Of a stretch of 64,000 bases of DNA, positions 12,309 to 26,600 are shown piece after piece (the first letter of the stretch is position 1; each line of letters starts with the position of its first letter). A program made the translations under genes and the position numbers. The notes beneath the pieces are model-generated. The model searched no databases. It had not been told where the DNA came from and worked only from the letters and a program-made list of their open reading frames with translations. Source of the stretch: Lineus longissimus (taxonomy: Eukaryota > Nemertea > Pilidiophora > Heteronemertea > Lineidae); assembly GCF_910592395.1 (NCBI RefSeq), contig NC_088324.1, positions 15,340,953 to 15,404,952 of the forward strand. Direction: 5' to 3'.

Positions 12309-13552
12309 TGGAACTTGGACATGGAACACCAACTTCCTATTGCAAGTCACGCGAGTCAGATATATAACCATCTTTCGACGAACTACATTGTGGTGTATCG
12401 TTCCGCCTGCTGGTGATTGATCACATCCGACTGGAAGACAAGGCGCCTCCCAGATCTTACAGGCGACACAAATAACATCATACATATGTACTCCCAGCAT
12501 ATCCTAATCAATAATTACCAATACCCGAGACAAAGTTTTTGTTTTCAATGTGGTTATTTCCACGACAATTCTCATCCAATCAAACCGATCCAGTCCTCAG
12601 CGAATTGTTATTTCACTTGGGGTTCAAAGTTAGAGGGTACTGACGGCTTCATCTCAGCACACCTCAACCGAGGCGAGCCGTGCATACAGTGGATGCACTG
12701 TCAATACCGAGCGCGCTGGTATTCCTCGACTCGAGGTTGCCCACGTGACCGGACACCGGAAGCCGACGCCCCCTAATCTAGTTCATGACGAGTGAAATGC
12801 CGTCAAGTACCAGTCTCTGTAATAAGTGAATGGAGAAGACTTTAATTCAATTTTTTTTAATTCTTCACTTCGTTAAAGGTACATCATACATTTTACATTT
12901 TATAAACAATATTTGATTGCGAAAAAATTGGTGAGAAAAGTGAATAGCATTCCGCGAAGATGACGTCACTGCAGCTGCTGCCCTCTATTTCCCCATCGCT
13001 GAATTACAGGCCATGTCGGACAAACATGCGGTTTCGTAATGGATTCAGGCTTTCTAACTAGGGCAGTTAGATTCAATCTGGCACATGTCCGAGTGTTGGA
13101 AATACAACATAACTGTTCTGAATATTTCTCTCTCTGACTCTATGGTATCATTCATGTTAAAAAAAATGCAGGGTCAAAGATAATTGACTTTGAAATAAGC
13201 TCAAATGCGTAGAAATAAGTGTCGATGTCCGACTGTCACGTGACTAAAACGTCATCAATATCTTATGCAAATGACCTTGTGAGCTATAAATAGTAACTTC
13301 GCGGGATGCTATTGCCTTTGCTCACCCTTTTATCACAGTTGAATGTTTCAAACCTTTCAAGCCATGCGCCCAATTAGAGCTGAGATTTCAATTAAACCGT
13401 GCATTCTGCTCACTGAGCCTCTGAGTTTTAAAATCTGATAAAAACACTTTTCCCAATTAAAGCAATCAACTGGGAATAAGCCTTGAAATCAACCAGAGTT
13501 TCCTGAGATTGGTCTTTCTAGCCAATCACCATTGGTCTCATCGATCGGAGGT
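12309..13552. other. Non-coding spacer between CAP-like gene and array
   Basis: No supported gene. A TGACGTCA motif (CRE-type palindrome) lies near 12960. No similarity to the array monomer is visible. Confidence 0.5.
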
Positions 13553-14515
13553 TCGTTTTCAGTTAAATCAACTGCAAAGATAATCTTTTATATCACTGAG
13601 GTATATACATACGATGTGTTGAGAAAAATCTGTACAACTATCGAAATATACGATTACTTGGAACTATTTCGGCTAATCACTTTGCCACCTGCGCGACCTT
13701 GCCTCTATTGTGGCGCCCTCGTTTGCATACCGCATAAAAGAGGCGAATTTTCAACATGAAAACCTTGACGGTTCAGCGCTGAAGGTGTTTGACTGTGGAT
13801 CGGCAGGTCACGGGTTCGACCCCCGGTGAATCTGCCGAATTTTTTTTTCTTTTTTTCTTCTTCCTTGTCTTGTTATCTAATCATCCATGTACAGATGTAA
13901 ACATTTTCATTATCATACCCCGCACCCAAACTTTTCAAACTCCAGCACATACTGATTCCGGGCGTTCGAGTACATGAATTATGAGGTAGATGTATTGTTT
14001 CAATCATCGCAAATCTGCCTAAAACGGCAAGTTTTCTCAGGTACGGGTACGGCAGTGGCGTGCGTCTTTTTCATTGAAACGACCTCGCACGGCCGGCACC
14101 GACATATATCGTCGTTGATGATGGAGAGAGCGGTAGCCGGTACATATTGAGCACGGTTCACTAGCAGTTCAATGTGCTCATGACGTGTCGAGAGCAAATC
14201 TCACGGGTGGGGCGGAAATTCGCCATATTGCTGACATCATCGGCGCCAACAACTGTTTCTTTTGACCCTGCCGGAGTCTTTCAAAACAATAAATGATTGT
14301 GTCTGACCCTGCTGACCTCGATTTTGAAAAACGTTTTAAAAAAGGTCATTCAAACGTTAAATCAACTGCAAAGATAATCTTTTATATCACTGAGGTATAT
14401 ACATACGATATGTTGAGAAAAATCTGTACAACTATCGAAATATACGATTACTTGGAACTATTTCGGCTAATCACTTCGCCACCTGCGCGACCTTGTCACT
14501 ATTGTGGCGCGCTCG

Positions 14516-14534
14516 TTTGCATACCGCATATAAG
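14516..14534 (+). promoter_or_regulatory. Octamer-like plus TATA-like pair in array monomer
   Basis: TTTGCAT (core of the ATTTGCAT octamer) and TATAAG are separated by only 6 nt. The pair is conserved in nearly every monomer. The copy at about 25,905 has lost part of it (TTTGCTAGCGC). Close spacing is unlike classical snRNA promoters, where the octamer lies about 200 nt upstream. Confidence 0.4.
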
Positions 14535-14556
14535 AGGGGAATAAAATCTCCATTTC

Positions 14557-14650
14557 AACATGAAAGCCTTGACGGTTCAGCGCTGAAGGTGTTTGACTGT
14601 GGATCTGCAGGTCACGGGTTCGATCCCCGGTGAATCTGCCGAATATTTTC
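14557..14650 (+). ncRNA. Possible Pol III tRNA-like transcript (one per monomer)
   Basis: This is a hypothesis, shown for one representative monomer. A TATA-like motif lies about 28 nt upstream, an octamer-like TTTGCAT lies further upstream, an internal box B lies at 14617-14627, and a TTTT stop lies at 14646. The RNA could form a TTCAGC/GCTGAA hairpin, a TGAC...GTCA stem, and a T-arm-like CACGGG...CCCCGGTG stem. It is not a functional tRNA, because there is no acceptor stem or anticodon arm. The same layout repeats across the array. Confidence 0.35.
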
Positions 14651-17600
14651 TTCTTTTTTTCTTCTTCCTGGTCTTGTTATCTAATCATCCATGTACAGAT
14701 GTAAACATTTTCATTATCATCATTCTCATACCCCGCACCCAAACTTTTCAAACTCCAGCACATACTGATTCTGGGCGTTCGAGTACATGAATTATGAGGT
14801 AGCTGTATTGTTTCAATCATCGCAAATCTGCCTAAAACGGCAAGTTTTCTCAGGTACGGGTACGGCAGTGGCGTGCGCCTTTTTCATTGAAACGACCTCG
14901 CACGGCGGGCACCGACATATATCGTCGTTGATGATGGAGAGAGCGGTAGCCGGTACATATTGAGCACGGTTCACTAGCAGTTCAATGTGCTCATGACGTG
15001 TCGAGAGCAAATCTCACGGGTGGGGCGGAAATTCGCCATATTGCTGACATCATCGGCGCCAACAACTGTTTCTTTTGACCCTGCCGGAGTCTTTCAAAAC
15101 AATAAATGATTGTGTCTGACCCTGCTGACCTCGATTTTGAAAAACGTTTTAAAAAAGGTCATTCAAACGTTAAATCAACTGCAAAGATAATCTTTTATAT
15201 CACTGAGGTATATACATACGATATGTTGAGAAAAATCTGTACAACTATCGAAATATACGATTACTTGGAACTATTTCGGCTAATCACTTCGCCACCTGCG
15301 CGACCTTGTCACTATTGTGGCGCGCTCGTTTGCATACCGCATATAAGAGGGGAATAAAATCTCCATTTCAACATAAAAGCCTTGACGGTTCAGCGCTGAA
15401 GGTGCTTGACTGTGGATCTGCAGGTCACGGGTTCGATCCCCGGTGAATCTGCCGAATATTTTCTCTTCTTTTTTTCTTCTTCCTGGTCTTGTTATCTAAT
15501 CATCCATGTACAGATGTAAACATTTTCATTATCATCATTATCATACCCCGTACCCCAAACTTTTCAAACTCCAGCACATACTGATTCTGGGCGTTCGAGT
15601 ACATGAATTATGAGGTAGATGTATTGTTTCAATCATCGCAAATCTGCCTAAAACGACAAGTTTTCTCAGGTACGGGTACGGCAGTGGCGTGCGCCTTTTT
15701 CATTGAAACGACCTCGCACGGCCGGCACCGACATATATCGTCGTTGATGATGGAGAGAGCGGTAGCCGGTACATATTGAGCACGGTTCACTAGCAGTTCA
15801 ATGTGCTCATGACGTGTCGAGAGCAAATCTCACGGGTGGGGCGGAAATTCGCCATATTGCTGACATCATCGGCGCCAACAACTGTTTCTTTTGACCCTGC
15901 CGGAGTCGTTCAAAACAATAAATGATTGTGTCTGACCCTGCTGACCTCGATTTTGAAAAACGTTTTAAAAAAGGTCATTCAAACGTTAAATCAACTGCAA
16001 AGATAATCTTTTATATCACTGAGGTATATACATACGATATGTTGAGAAAAATCTGTACAACTATCGAAATATACGATTACTTGGAACTATTTCGGCTAAT
16101 CACTTCGCCACCTGCGCGACCTTGTCACTATTGTGGCGCGCTCGTTTGCATACCGCATATAAGAGGGGAATAAAATCTCCATTTCAACATGAAAGCCTTG
16201 ACGGTTCAGCGCTGAAGGTGTTTGACTGTGGATCTGCAGGTCACGGGTTCGATCCCCGGTGAATCTGCCGAATATTTTCTTCTTTTTTTCTTCTTCCTGG
16301 TCTTGTTATCTAATCATCCATGTACAAATGTAAACATTTTCATTATCATCATTCTCATACCCCGCACCCAAACTTTTCAAACTCCAGCACATACTGATTC
16401 TGGGCGTTCGAGTACATGAATTATGAGGTAGCTGTATTGTTTCAATCATCGCAAATCTGCCTAAAACGGCAAGTTTTCTCAGGTACGGGTACGGCAGTGG
16501 CGTGCGCCTTTTTCATTGAAACGACCTCGCACGGCCGGCACCGACATATATCGTCGTTGATGATGGAGAGAGCGGTAGCCGGTACATATTGAGCACGGTT
16601 CACTAGCAGTTCAATGTGCTCATGACGTGTCGAGAGCAAATCTCACGGGTGGGGCGGAAATTCGCCATATTGCTGACATCATCGGCGCCAACAACTGTTT
16701 CTTTTGACCCTGCCGGAGTCTTTCAAAACAATAAATGATTGTGTCTGACCCTGCTGACCTCGATTTTGAAAAACGTTTTAAAAAAGGTCATTCAAACGTT
16801 AAATCAACTGCAAAGATAATCTTTTATATCACTGAGGTATATACATACGATATGTTGAGAAAAATCTGTACAACTATCGAAATATACGATTACTTGGAAC
16901 TATTTCGGCTAATCACTTCGCCACCTGCGCGACCTTGTCACTATTGTGGCGCGCTCGTTTGCATACCGCATATAAGAGGGGAATAAAATCTCCATTTCAA
17001 CATAAAAGCCTTGACGGTTCAGCGCTGAAGGTGCTTGACTGTGGATCTGCAGGTCACGGGTTCGATCCCCGGTGAATCTGCCGAATATTTTCTCTTCTTT
17101 TTTTCTTCTTCCTGGTCTTGTTATCTAATCATCCATGTACAGATGTAAACATTTTCATTATCATCATTATCATACCCCGTACCCCAAACTTTTCAAACTC
17201 CAGCACATACTGATTCTGGGCGTTCGAGTACATGAATTATGAGGTAGATGTATTGTTTCAATCATCGCAAATCTGCCTAAAACGGCAAGTTTTCTCAGGT
17301 ACGGGTACGGCAGTGGCGTGCGCCTTTTTCATTGAAACGACCTCGCACGGCCGGCACCGACATATATCGTCGTTGATGATGGAGAGAGCGGTAGCCGGTA
17401 CATATTGAGCACGGTTCACTAGCAGTTCAATGTGCTCATGACGTGTCGAGACCAAATCTCACGGGGGGGCGGAAATTCGCCATATTGCTGACATCATCGG
17501 CGCCAACAACTGTTTCTTTTGACCCTGCCGGAGTCTTTCAAAACAATAAATGATTGTGTCTGACCCTGCTGACCTCGATTTTGAAAAACGTTTTAAAAAA

Positions 17601-20600
17601 GGTCATTCAAACGTTAAATCAACTGCAAAGATAATCTTTTATATCACTGAGGTATATACATACGATATGTTGAGAAATATCTGTACAACTATCGAAATAT
17701 ACGATTACTTGGAACTATTTCGGCTAATCACTTCGCCACCTGCGCGACCTTGTCACTATTGTGGCGCGCTCGTTTGCATACCGCATATAAGATGGGAATA
17801 AAATCTCCATCAACATGAAAGCCTTGACGGTTCAGCGCTGAAGGTGTTTGACTGTGGATCTGCAGGTCACGGGTTCGATCCCCGGTGAATCTGCCGAATA
17901 TTTTCTTCTTTTTTTCTTCTTCCTGGTCTTGTTATCTAATCATCCATGTACAGATGTAAACATTTTCATTATCATCATTCTCATACCCCGCACCCAAACT
18001 TTTCAAACTCCAGCACATACTGATTCTGGGCGTTCGAGTACATGAATTATGAGGTAGATGTATTGTTTCAATCATCGCAAATCTGCCTAAAACGGCAAGT
18101 TTTCTCAGGTACGGGTACGGCAGTGGCGTGCGCCTTTTTCATTGAAACGACCTCGCACGGCCGGCACCGACATATATCGTCGTTGATGATGGAGAGAGCG
18201 GTAGCCGGTACATATTGAGCACGGTTCACTAGCAGTTCAATGTGCTCATGACGTGTCGAGAGCAAATCTCACGGGTGGGGCGGAAATTCGCCATATTGCT
18301 GACATCATCGGCGCCAACAACTGTTTCTTTTGACCCTGCCGGAGTCTTTCAAAACAATAAATGATTGTGTCTGACCCTGCTGACCTCGATTTTGAAAAAC
18401 GTTTTAAAAATGGTCATTCAAACGTTAAATCAACTGCAAAGATAATCTTTTATATCACTGAGGTATATACATACGATATGTTGAGAAAAATCTGTACAAC
18501 TATCGAAATATACGATTACTTGGAACTATTTCGGCTAATCACTTCGCCACCTGCGCGACCTTGTCACTATTGTGGCGCGCTCGTTTGCATACCGCATATA
18601 AGAGGGGAATAAAATCTCCATTTCAACATGAAAGCCTTGACGGTTCAGCGCTGAAGGTGTTTGACTGTGGATCTGCAGGTCACGGGTTCGATCCCCGGTG
18701 AATCTGCCGAATATTTTCTTCTTTTTTTTCTTCTTCCTGGTCTTGTTATCTAATCATCCATGTACAGATGTAAACATTTTCATTATCATCATTATCATAC
18801 CCCGCACCCAAACTTTTCAAACTCCAGCACATACTGATTCTGGGCGTTCTAGTACATGAATTATGAGGTAGATGTATTGTTTCAATCATCGCAAATCTGC
18901 CTAAAACGGCAAGTTTTCTCAGGTACGGGTACGGCAGTGGCGTGCGCCTTTTTCATTGAAACGACCTCGCACGGCCGGCACCGACATATATCGTCGTTGA
19001 TGATGGAGAGAGCGGTAGCCGGTACATATTGAGCACGGTTCACCAGCAGTTCAATGTGCTCATGACGTGTCGAGAGCAAATCTCACGGGTGGGGCGGAAA
19101 TTCGCCATATTGCTGACATCATCGGCGCCAACAACTGTTTCTTTTGACCCTGCCGGAGTCTTTCAAAACAATAAATGATTGTGTCTGACCCTGCTGACCT
19201 CGATTTTGAAAAACGTTTTAAAAAAGGTCATTCAAACGTTAAATCAACTGCAAAGATAATCTTTTATATCACTGAGGTATATACATACGATATGTTGAGA
19301 AAAATCTGTACAACTATCGAAATATACGATTACTTGGAACTATTTCGGCTAATCACTTCGCCACCTGCGCGACCTTGTCACTATTGTGGCGCGCTCGTTT
19401 GCATACCGCATATAAGATGGGAATAAAATCTCCATCAACATGAAAGCCTTGACGGTTCAGCGCTGAAGGTGTTTGACTGTGGATCTGCAGGTCACGGGTT
19501 CGATCCCCGGTGAATCTGCCGAATATTTTCTTCTTTTTTTCTTCTTCCTGGTCTTGTTATCTAATCATCCATGTACAGATGTAAACATTTTCATTATCAT
19601 CATTCTCATACCCCGCACCCAAACTTTTCAAACTCCAGCACATACTGATTCTGGGCGTTCGAGTACATGAATTATGAGGTAGATGTATTGTTTCAATCAT
19701 CGCAAATCTGCCTAAAACGGCAAGTTTTCTCAGGTACGGGTACGGCAGTGGCGTGCGCCTTTTTCATTGAAACGACCTCGTACGGCCGGCACCGACATAT
19801 ATCGTCGTTGATGATGGAGAGAGCGGTAGCCGGTACATATTGAGCACGGTTCACTAGCAGTTCAATGTGCTCATGACGTGTCGAGAGCAAATCTCACGGG
19901 TGGGGCGGAAATTCGCCATATTGCTGACATCATCGGCGCCAACAACTGTTTCTTTTGACCCTGCCGGAGTCTTTCAAAACAATAAATGATTGTGTCTGAC
20001 CCTGCTGACCTCGATTTTGAAAAACGTTTTAAAAAAGGTCATTCAAACGTTAAATCAACTGCAAAGATAATCTTTTATATCACTGAGGTATATACATACG
20101 ATATGTTGAGAAAAATCTGTACAACTATCGAAATATACGATTACTTGGAACTATTTCGGCTAATCACTTCGCCACCTGCGCGACCTTGTCACTATTGTGG
20201 CGCGCTCGTTTGCATACCGCATATAAGAGGGGAATAAAATCTCCATTTCAACATAAAAGCCTTGACGGTTCAGCGCTGAAGGTGCTTGACTGTGGATCTG
20301 CAGGTCACGGGTTCGATCCCCGGTGAATCTGCCGAATATTTTCTCTTCTTTTTTTCTTCTTCCTGGTCTTGTTATCTAATCATCCATGTACAGATGTAAA
20401 CATTTTCATTATCATCATTATCATACCCCGTACCCCAAACTTTTCAAACTCCAGCACATACTGATTCTGGGCGTTCGAGTACATGAATTATGAGGTGGAT
20501 GTATTGTTTCAATCATCGCAAATCTGCCTAAAACGGCAAGTTTTCTCAGGTACGGGTACGGCAGTGGCGTGCGCCTTTTTCATTGAAACGACCTCGCACG

Positions 20601-23600
20601 GCCGGCACCGACATATATCGTCGATGATGATCGAGAGCGGTAGCCGGTACATATTGAGCACGGTTCACTAGCAGTTCAATGTGCTCATGACGTGTCGAGA
20701 GCAAATCTCACGGGTGGGGCGGAAATTCGCCATATTGCTGACATCATCGGCGCCAACAACTGTTTCTTTTGACCCTGCAGGAGTCGTTCAAAACAATAAA
20801 TGATTGTGTCTGACCCTGCTGACCTCGATTTTGAAAAACGTTTTAAAAAAGGTCATTCAAACGTTAAATCAACTGCAAAGATAATCTTTTATATCACTGA
20901 GGTATATACATACGATATGTTGAGAAAAATCTGTACAACTATCGAAATATACGATTACTTGGAACTATTTCGGCTAATCACTTCGCCACCTGCGCGACCT
21001 TGTCACTATTGTGGCGCGCTCGTTTGCATACCGCATATAAGAGGGGAATAAAATCTCCATTTCAACATGAAAGCCTTGACGGTTCAGCGCTGAAGGTGTT
21101 TGACTGTGGATCTGCAGGTCACGGGTTCGATCCCCGGTGAATCTGCCGAATATTTTCTTCTTTTTTTCTTCTTCCTGGTCTTGTTATCTAATCATCAATG
21201 TACAGATGTAAACATTTTCATTATCATCATTATCATACCCCGCACCCAAACTTTTCAAACTCCAGCACATACTGATTCTGGGCGTTCGAGTACATGAATT
21301 ATGAGGTAGATGTATTGTTTCAATCATCGCAAATCTGCCTTAAACGGCAAGTTTTCTCAGGTACGGGTACGACAGTGGCGTGCGCCTTTTTCATTGAAAC
21401 GACCTCGCACGGCCGGCACCGACATATATCGTCGTTGATGATGGAGAGAGCGGTAGCCGGTACATATTGAGCACGGTTCACTAGCAGTTCAATGTGCTCA
21501 TGACGTGTCGAGAGCAAATCTCACGGGTGGGGCGGAAATTCGCCATATTGCTGACATCATCGGCGCCAACAACTGTTTCTTTTGACCCTGCCGGAGTCTT
21601 TCAAAACAATAAATGATTGTGTCTGACCCTGCTGACCTCGATTTTGAAAAACGTTTTAAAAAAGGTCATTCAAACGTTAAATCAACTGCAAAGATAATCT
21701 TTTATATCACTGAGGTATATACATACGATATGTTGAGAAAAATCTGTACAACTATCGAAATATACGATTACTTGGAACTATTTCGGCTAATCACTTCGCC
21801 ACCTGCGCGACCTTGTCACTATTGTGGCGCGCTCGTTTGCATACCGCATATAAGAGGGGAATAAAATCTCCATTTCAACATAAAAGCCTTGACGGTTCAG
21901 CGCTGAAGGTGTTTGACTGTGGATCTGCAGGTCACGGGTTCGATCCCCGGTGAATCTGCCGAATATTTTCTTCTTTTTTTCTTCTTCCTTGTCTTGTTAT
22001 CTAATCATCCATGTTCAGATGTAAACATTTTCATTATCATCATTATCATATCCCACACCCAAACTTTTCAAACTCCAGCACATACTGATTCTGGGCGTTC
22101 GAGTACATGAATTATGAGGTAGATGTATTGTTTCAATCATCGCAAATCTGCCTAAAACGGCAAGTTTCTCAGGTACGGGTACGGCAGTGGCGTGCGCCTT
22201 TTTCATTGAAACGACCTCGCACGGCCGGCACCGACATATATCGTCGTTGATGATGGAGAGAGCGGTAGCCGGTACATATTGAGCACGGTTCACTAGCAGT
22301 TCAATGTGCTCATGACGTGTCGAGAGCAAATCTCACGGGTGGGGCGGAAATTCGCCATATTGCTGACATCATCGGCGCCAACAACTGTTTCTTTTGACCC
22401 TGCCGGAGTCTTTCAAAACAATAAATGATTGTGTCTGACCCTGCTGACCTCGATTTTGAAAAACGTTTTAAAAAAGGTCATTCAAACGTTAAATCAACTG
22501 CAAAGATAATCTTTTATATCACTGAGGTATATACATACGATATGTTGAGAAAAATCTGTACAACTATCGAAATATACGATTACTTGGAACTATTTCGGCT
22601 AATCACTTCGCCACCTGCGCGACCTTGTCACTATTGTGGCGCGCTCGTTTGCATACCGCATATAAGAGGGGAATAAAATCTCCATTTCAACATGAAAGCC
22701 TTGACGGTTCAGCGCTGAAGGTGTTTGACTGTGGATCTGCAGGTCACGGGTTCGATCCCCGGTGAATCTGCCGAATATTTTCTTCTTTTTTTTCTTCTTC
22801 CTGGTCTTGTTATCTAATCATCCATGTACAGATGTAAACATTTTCATTATCATCATTATCATACCCCGCACCCAAACTTTTCAAACTCCAGCACATACTG
22901 ATTCTGGGCGTTCGAGTACATGAATTATGAGGTAGATGTATTGTTTCAATCATCGCAAATCTGCCTAAAACGGCAAGTTTTCTCAGGTACGGGTACGGCA
23001 GTGGCGTGCGCCTTTTTCATTGAAACGACCTCGCACGGCCGGCACCGACATATATCGTCGTTGATGATGGAGAGAGCGGTAGCCGGTACATATTGAGCAC
23101 GGTTCACCAGCAGTTCAATGTGCTCATGACGTGTCGAGAGCAAATCTCACGGGTGGGGCGGAAATTCGCCATATTGCTGACATCATCGGCGCCAACAACT
23201 GTTTCTTTTGACCCTGCCGGAGTCTTTCAAAACAATAAATGATTGTGTCTGACCCTGCTGACCTCGATTTTGAAAAACGTTTTAAAAAAGGTCATTCAAA
23301 CGTTAAATCAACTGCAAAGATAATCTTTTATATCACTGAGGTATATACATACGATATGTTGAGAAAAATCTGTACAACTATCGAAATATACGATTACTTG
23401 GAACTATTTCGGCTAATCACTTCGCCACCTGCGCGACCTTGTCACTATTGTGGCGCGCTCGTTTGCATACCGCATATAAGATGGGAATAAAATCTCCATC
23501 AACATGAAAGCCTTGACGGTTCAGCGCTGAAGGTGTTTGACTGTGGATCTGCAGGTCACGGGTTCGATCCCCGGTGAATCTGCCGAATATTTTCTTCTTT

Positions 23601-26600
23601 TTTTCTTCTTCCTGGTCTTGTTATCTAATCATCCATGTACAGATGTAAACATTTTCATTATCATCATTCTCATACCCCGCACCCAAACTTTTCAAACTCC
23701 AGCACATACTGATTCTGGGCGTTCGAGTACATGAATTATGAGGTAGATGTATTGTTTCAATCATCGCAAATCTGCCTAAAACGGCAAGTTTTCTCAGGTA
23801 CGGGTACGGCAGTGGCGTGCGCCTTTTTCATTGAAACGACCTCGTACGGCCGGCACCGACATATATCGTCGTTGATGATGGAGAGAGCGGTAGCCGGTAC
23901 ATATTGAGCACGGTTCACTAGCAGTTCAATGTGCTCATGACGTGTCGAGAGCAAATCTCACGGGTGGGGCGGAAATTCGCCATATTGCTGACATCATCGG
24001 CGCCAACAACTGTTTCTTTTGACCCTGCCGGAGTCTTTCAAAACAATAAATGATTGTGTCTGACCCTGCTGACCTCGATTTTGAAAAACGTTTTAAAAAA
24101 GGTCATTCAAACGTTAAATCAACTGCAAAGATAATCTTTTATATCACTGAGGTATATACATACGATATGTTGAGAAAAATCTGTACAACTATCGAAATAT
24201 ACGATTACTTGGAACTATTTCGGCTAATCACTTCGCCACCTGCGCGACCTTGTCACTATTGTGGCGCGCTCGTTTGCATACCGCATATAAGAGGGGAATA
24301 AAATCTCCATTTCAACATAAAAGCCTTGACGGTTCAGCGCTGAAGGTGCTTGACTGTGGATCTGCAGGTCACGGGTTCGATCCCCGGTGAATCTGCCGAA
24401 TATTTTCTCTTCTTTTTTTCTTCTTCCTGGTCTTGTTATCTAATCATCCATGTACAGATGTAAACATTTTCATTATCATCATTATCATACCCCGTACCCC
24501 AAACTTTTCAAACTCCAGCACATACTGATTCTGGGCGTTCGAGTACATGAATTATGAGGTAGATGTATTGTTTCAATCATCGCAAATCTGCCTAAAACGG
24601 CAAGTTTTCTCAGGTACGGGTACGGCAGTGGCGTGCGCCTTTTTCATTGAAACGACCTCGCACGGCCGGCACCGACATATATCGTCGTTGATGATGGAGA
24701 GAGCGGTAGCCGGTACATATTGAGCACGGTTCACTAGCAGTTCAATGTGCTCATGACGTGTCGAGAGCAAATCTCACGGGTGGGGCGGAAATTCGCCATA
24801 TTGCTGACATCATCGGCGCCAACAACTGTTTCTTTTGACCCTGCCGGAGTCTTTCAAAACAATAAATGATTGTGTCTGACCCTGCTGACCTCGATTTTGA
24901 AAAACGTTTTAAAAAAGGTCATTCAAACGTTAAATCAACTGCAAAGATAATCTTTTATATCACTGAGGTATATACATACGATATGTTGAGAAAAATCTGT
25001 ACAACTATCGAAATATACGATTACTTGGAACTATTTCGGCTAATCACTTCGCCACCTGCGCGACCTTGTCACTATTGTGGCGCGCTCGTTTGCATACCGC
25101 ATATAAGAGGGGAATAAAATCTCCATTTCAACATAAAAGCCTTGACGGTTCAGCGCTGAAGGTGTTTGACTGTGGATCTGCAGGTCACGGGTTCGATCCC
25201 CGGTGAATCTGCCGAATATTTTCTTCTTTTTTTCTTCTTCCTTGTCTTGTTATCTAATCATCCATGTTCAGATGTAAACATTTTCATTATCATCATTATC
25301 ATATCCCACACCCAAACTTTTCAAACTCCAGCACATACTGATTCTGGGCGTTCGAGTACATGAATTATGAGGTAGATGTATTGTTTCAATCATCGCAAAT
25401 CTGCCTAAAACGGCAAGTTTCTCAGGTACGGGTACGGCAGTGGCGTGCGCCTTTTTCATTGAAACGACCTCGCACGGCCGGCACCGACATATATCGTCGT
25501 TGATGATGGAGAGAGCGGTAGCCGGTACATATTGAGCACGGTTCACTAGCAGTTCAATGTGCTCATGACGTGTCGAGAGCAAATCTCACGGGTGGGGCGG
25601 AAATTCGCCATATTGCTGACATCATCGGCGCCAACAACTGTTTCTTTTGACCCTGCCGGAGTCTTTCAAAACAATAAATGATTGTGTCTGACCCTGCTGA
25701 CCTCGATTTTGAAAAACGTTTTAAAAAAGGTCATTCAAACGTTAAATCAACTGCAAAGATAATCTTTTATATCACTGAGGTATATACATACGATATGTTG
25801 AGAAAAATCTGTACAACTATCGAAATATACGATTACTTGGAACTATTTCGGCTAATCACTTCGCCACCTGCGCGACCTTGTCACTATTGTGGCGCGCTCG
25901 TTTGCTAGCGCATATAAGAGGGGAATAAAATCTCCATTTCAACATGAAAGCCTTGACGGTTCAGCGCTGAAGGTGTTTGACTGTGGATCTGCAGGTCACG
26001 GGTTCGATCCCCGGTGAATCTGCCGAATATTTTCTTCTTTTTTTCTTCTTCCTGGTCTTGTTATCTAATCATCAACGTACAGATGTAAACATTTTCATTA
26101 TCATCATTATCATACCCCGCACCCAAACTTTTCAAACTCCAGCACATACTGATTCTGGGCGTTCGAGTACATGAATTATGAGGTAGATGTATTGTTTCAA
26201 TCATCGCAAATCTGCCTTAAACGGCAAGTTTTCTCAGGTACGGGTACGACAGTGGCGTGCGCCTTTTTCATTGAAACGACCTCGCACGGCCGGCACCGAC
26301 ATATATCGTCGTTGATGATGGAGAGAGCGGTAGCCGGTACATATTGAGCACGGTTCACTAGCAGTTCAATGTGCTCATGACGTGTCGAGAGCAAATCTCA
26401 CGGGTGGGGCGGAAATTCGCCATATTGCTGACATCATCGGCGCCAACAACTGTTTCTTTTGACCCTGCCGGAGTCTTTCAAAACAATAAATGATTGTGTC
26501 TGACCCTGCTGACCTCGATTTTGAAAAACGTTTTAAAAAAGGTCATTCAAACGTTAAATCAACTGCAAAGATAATCTTTTATATCACTGAGGTATATACA

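Larger units (their letters stand above)
14293..15105 (+). repeat. Representative array monomer (813 bp)
   Basis: In order: ATTGTGTCTGACC start; AT-rich part with TATATACATACGATATG; TTTGCAT at 14516-14522; TATAAG at 14529-14534; palindrome TTCAGCGCTGAA at 14576-14587; box B GGTTCGATCCC at 14617-14627; T-runs at 14646-14649 and 14654-14660; pyrimidine-rich tail; TCATTATCATCATTCTC; then a part not found in the dispersed copy (about 14695-15030), ending in GGGTGGGGCGGAAATTCGCC. The mobile core is about 15035 of one copy to about 14690 of the next. Confidence 0.85.
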
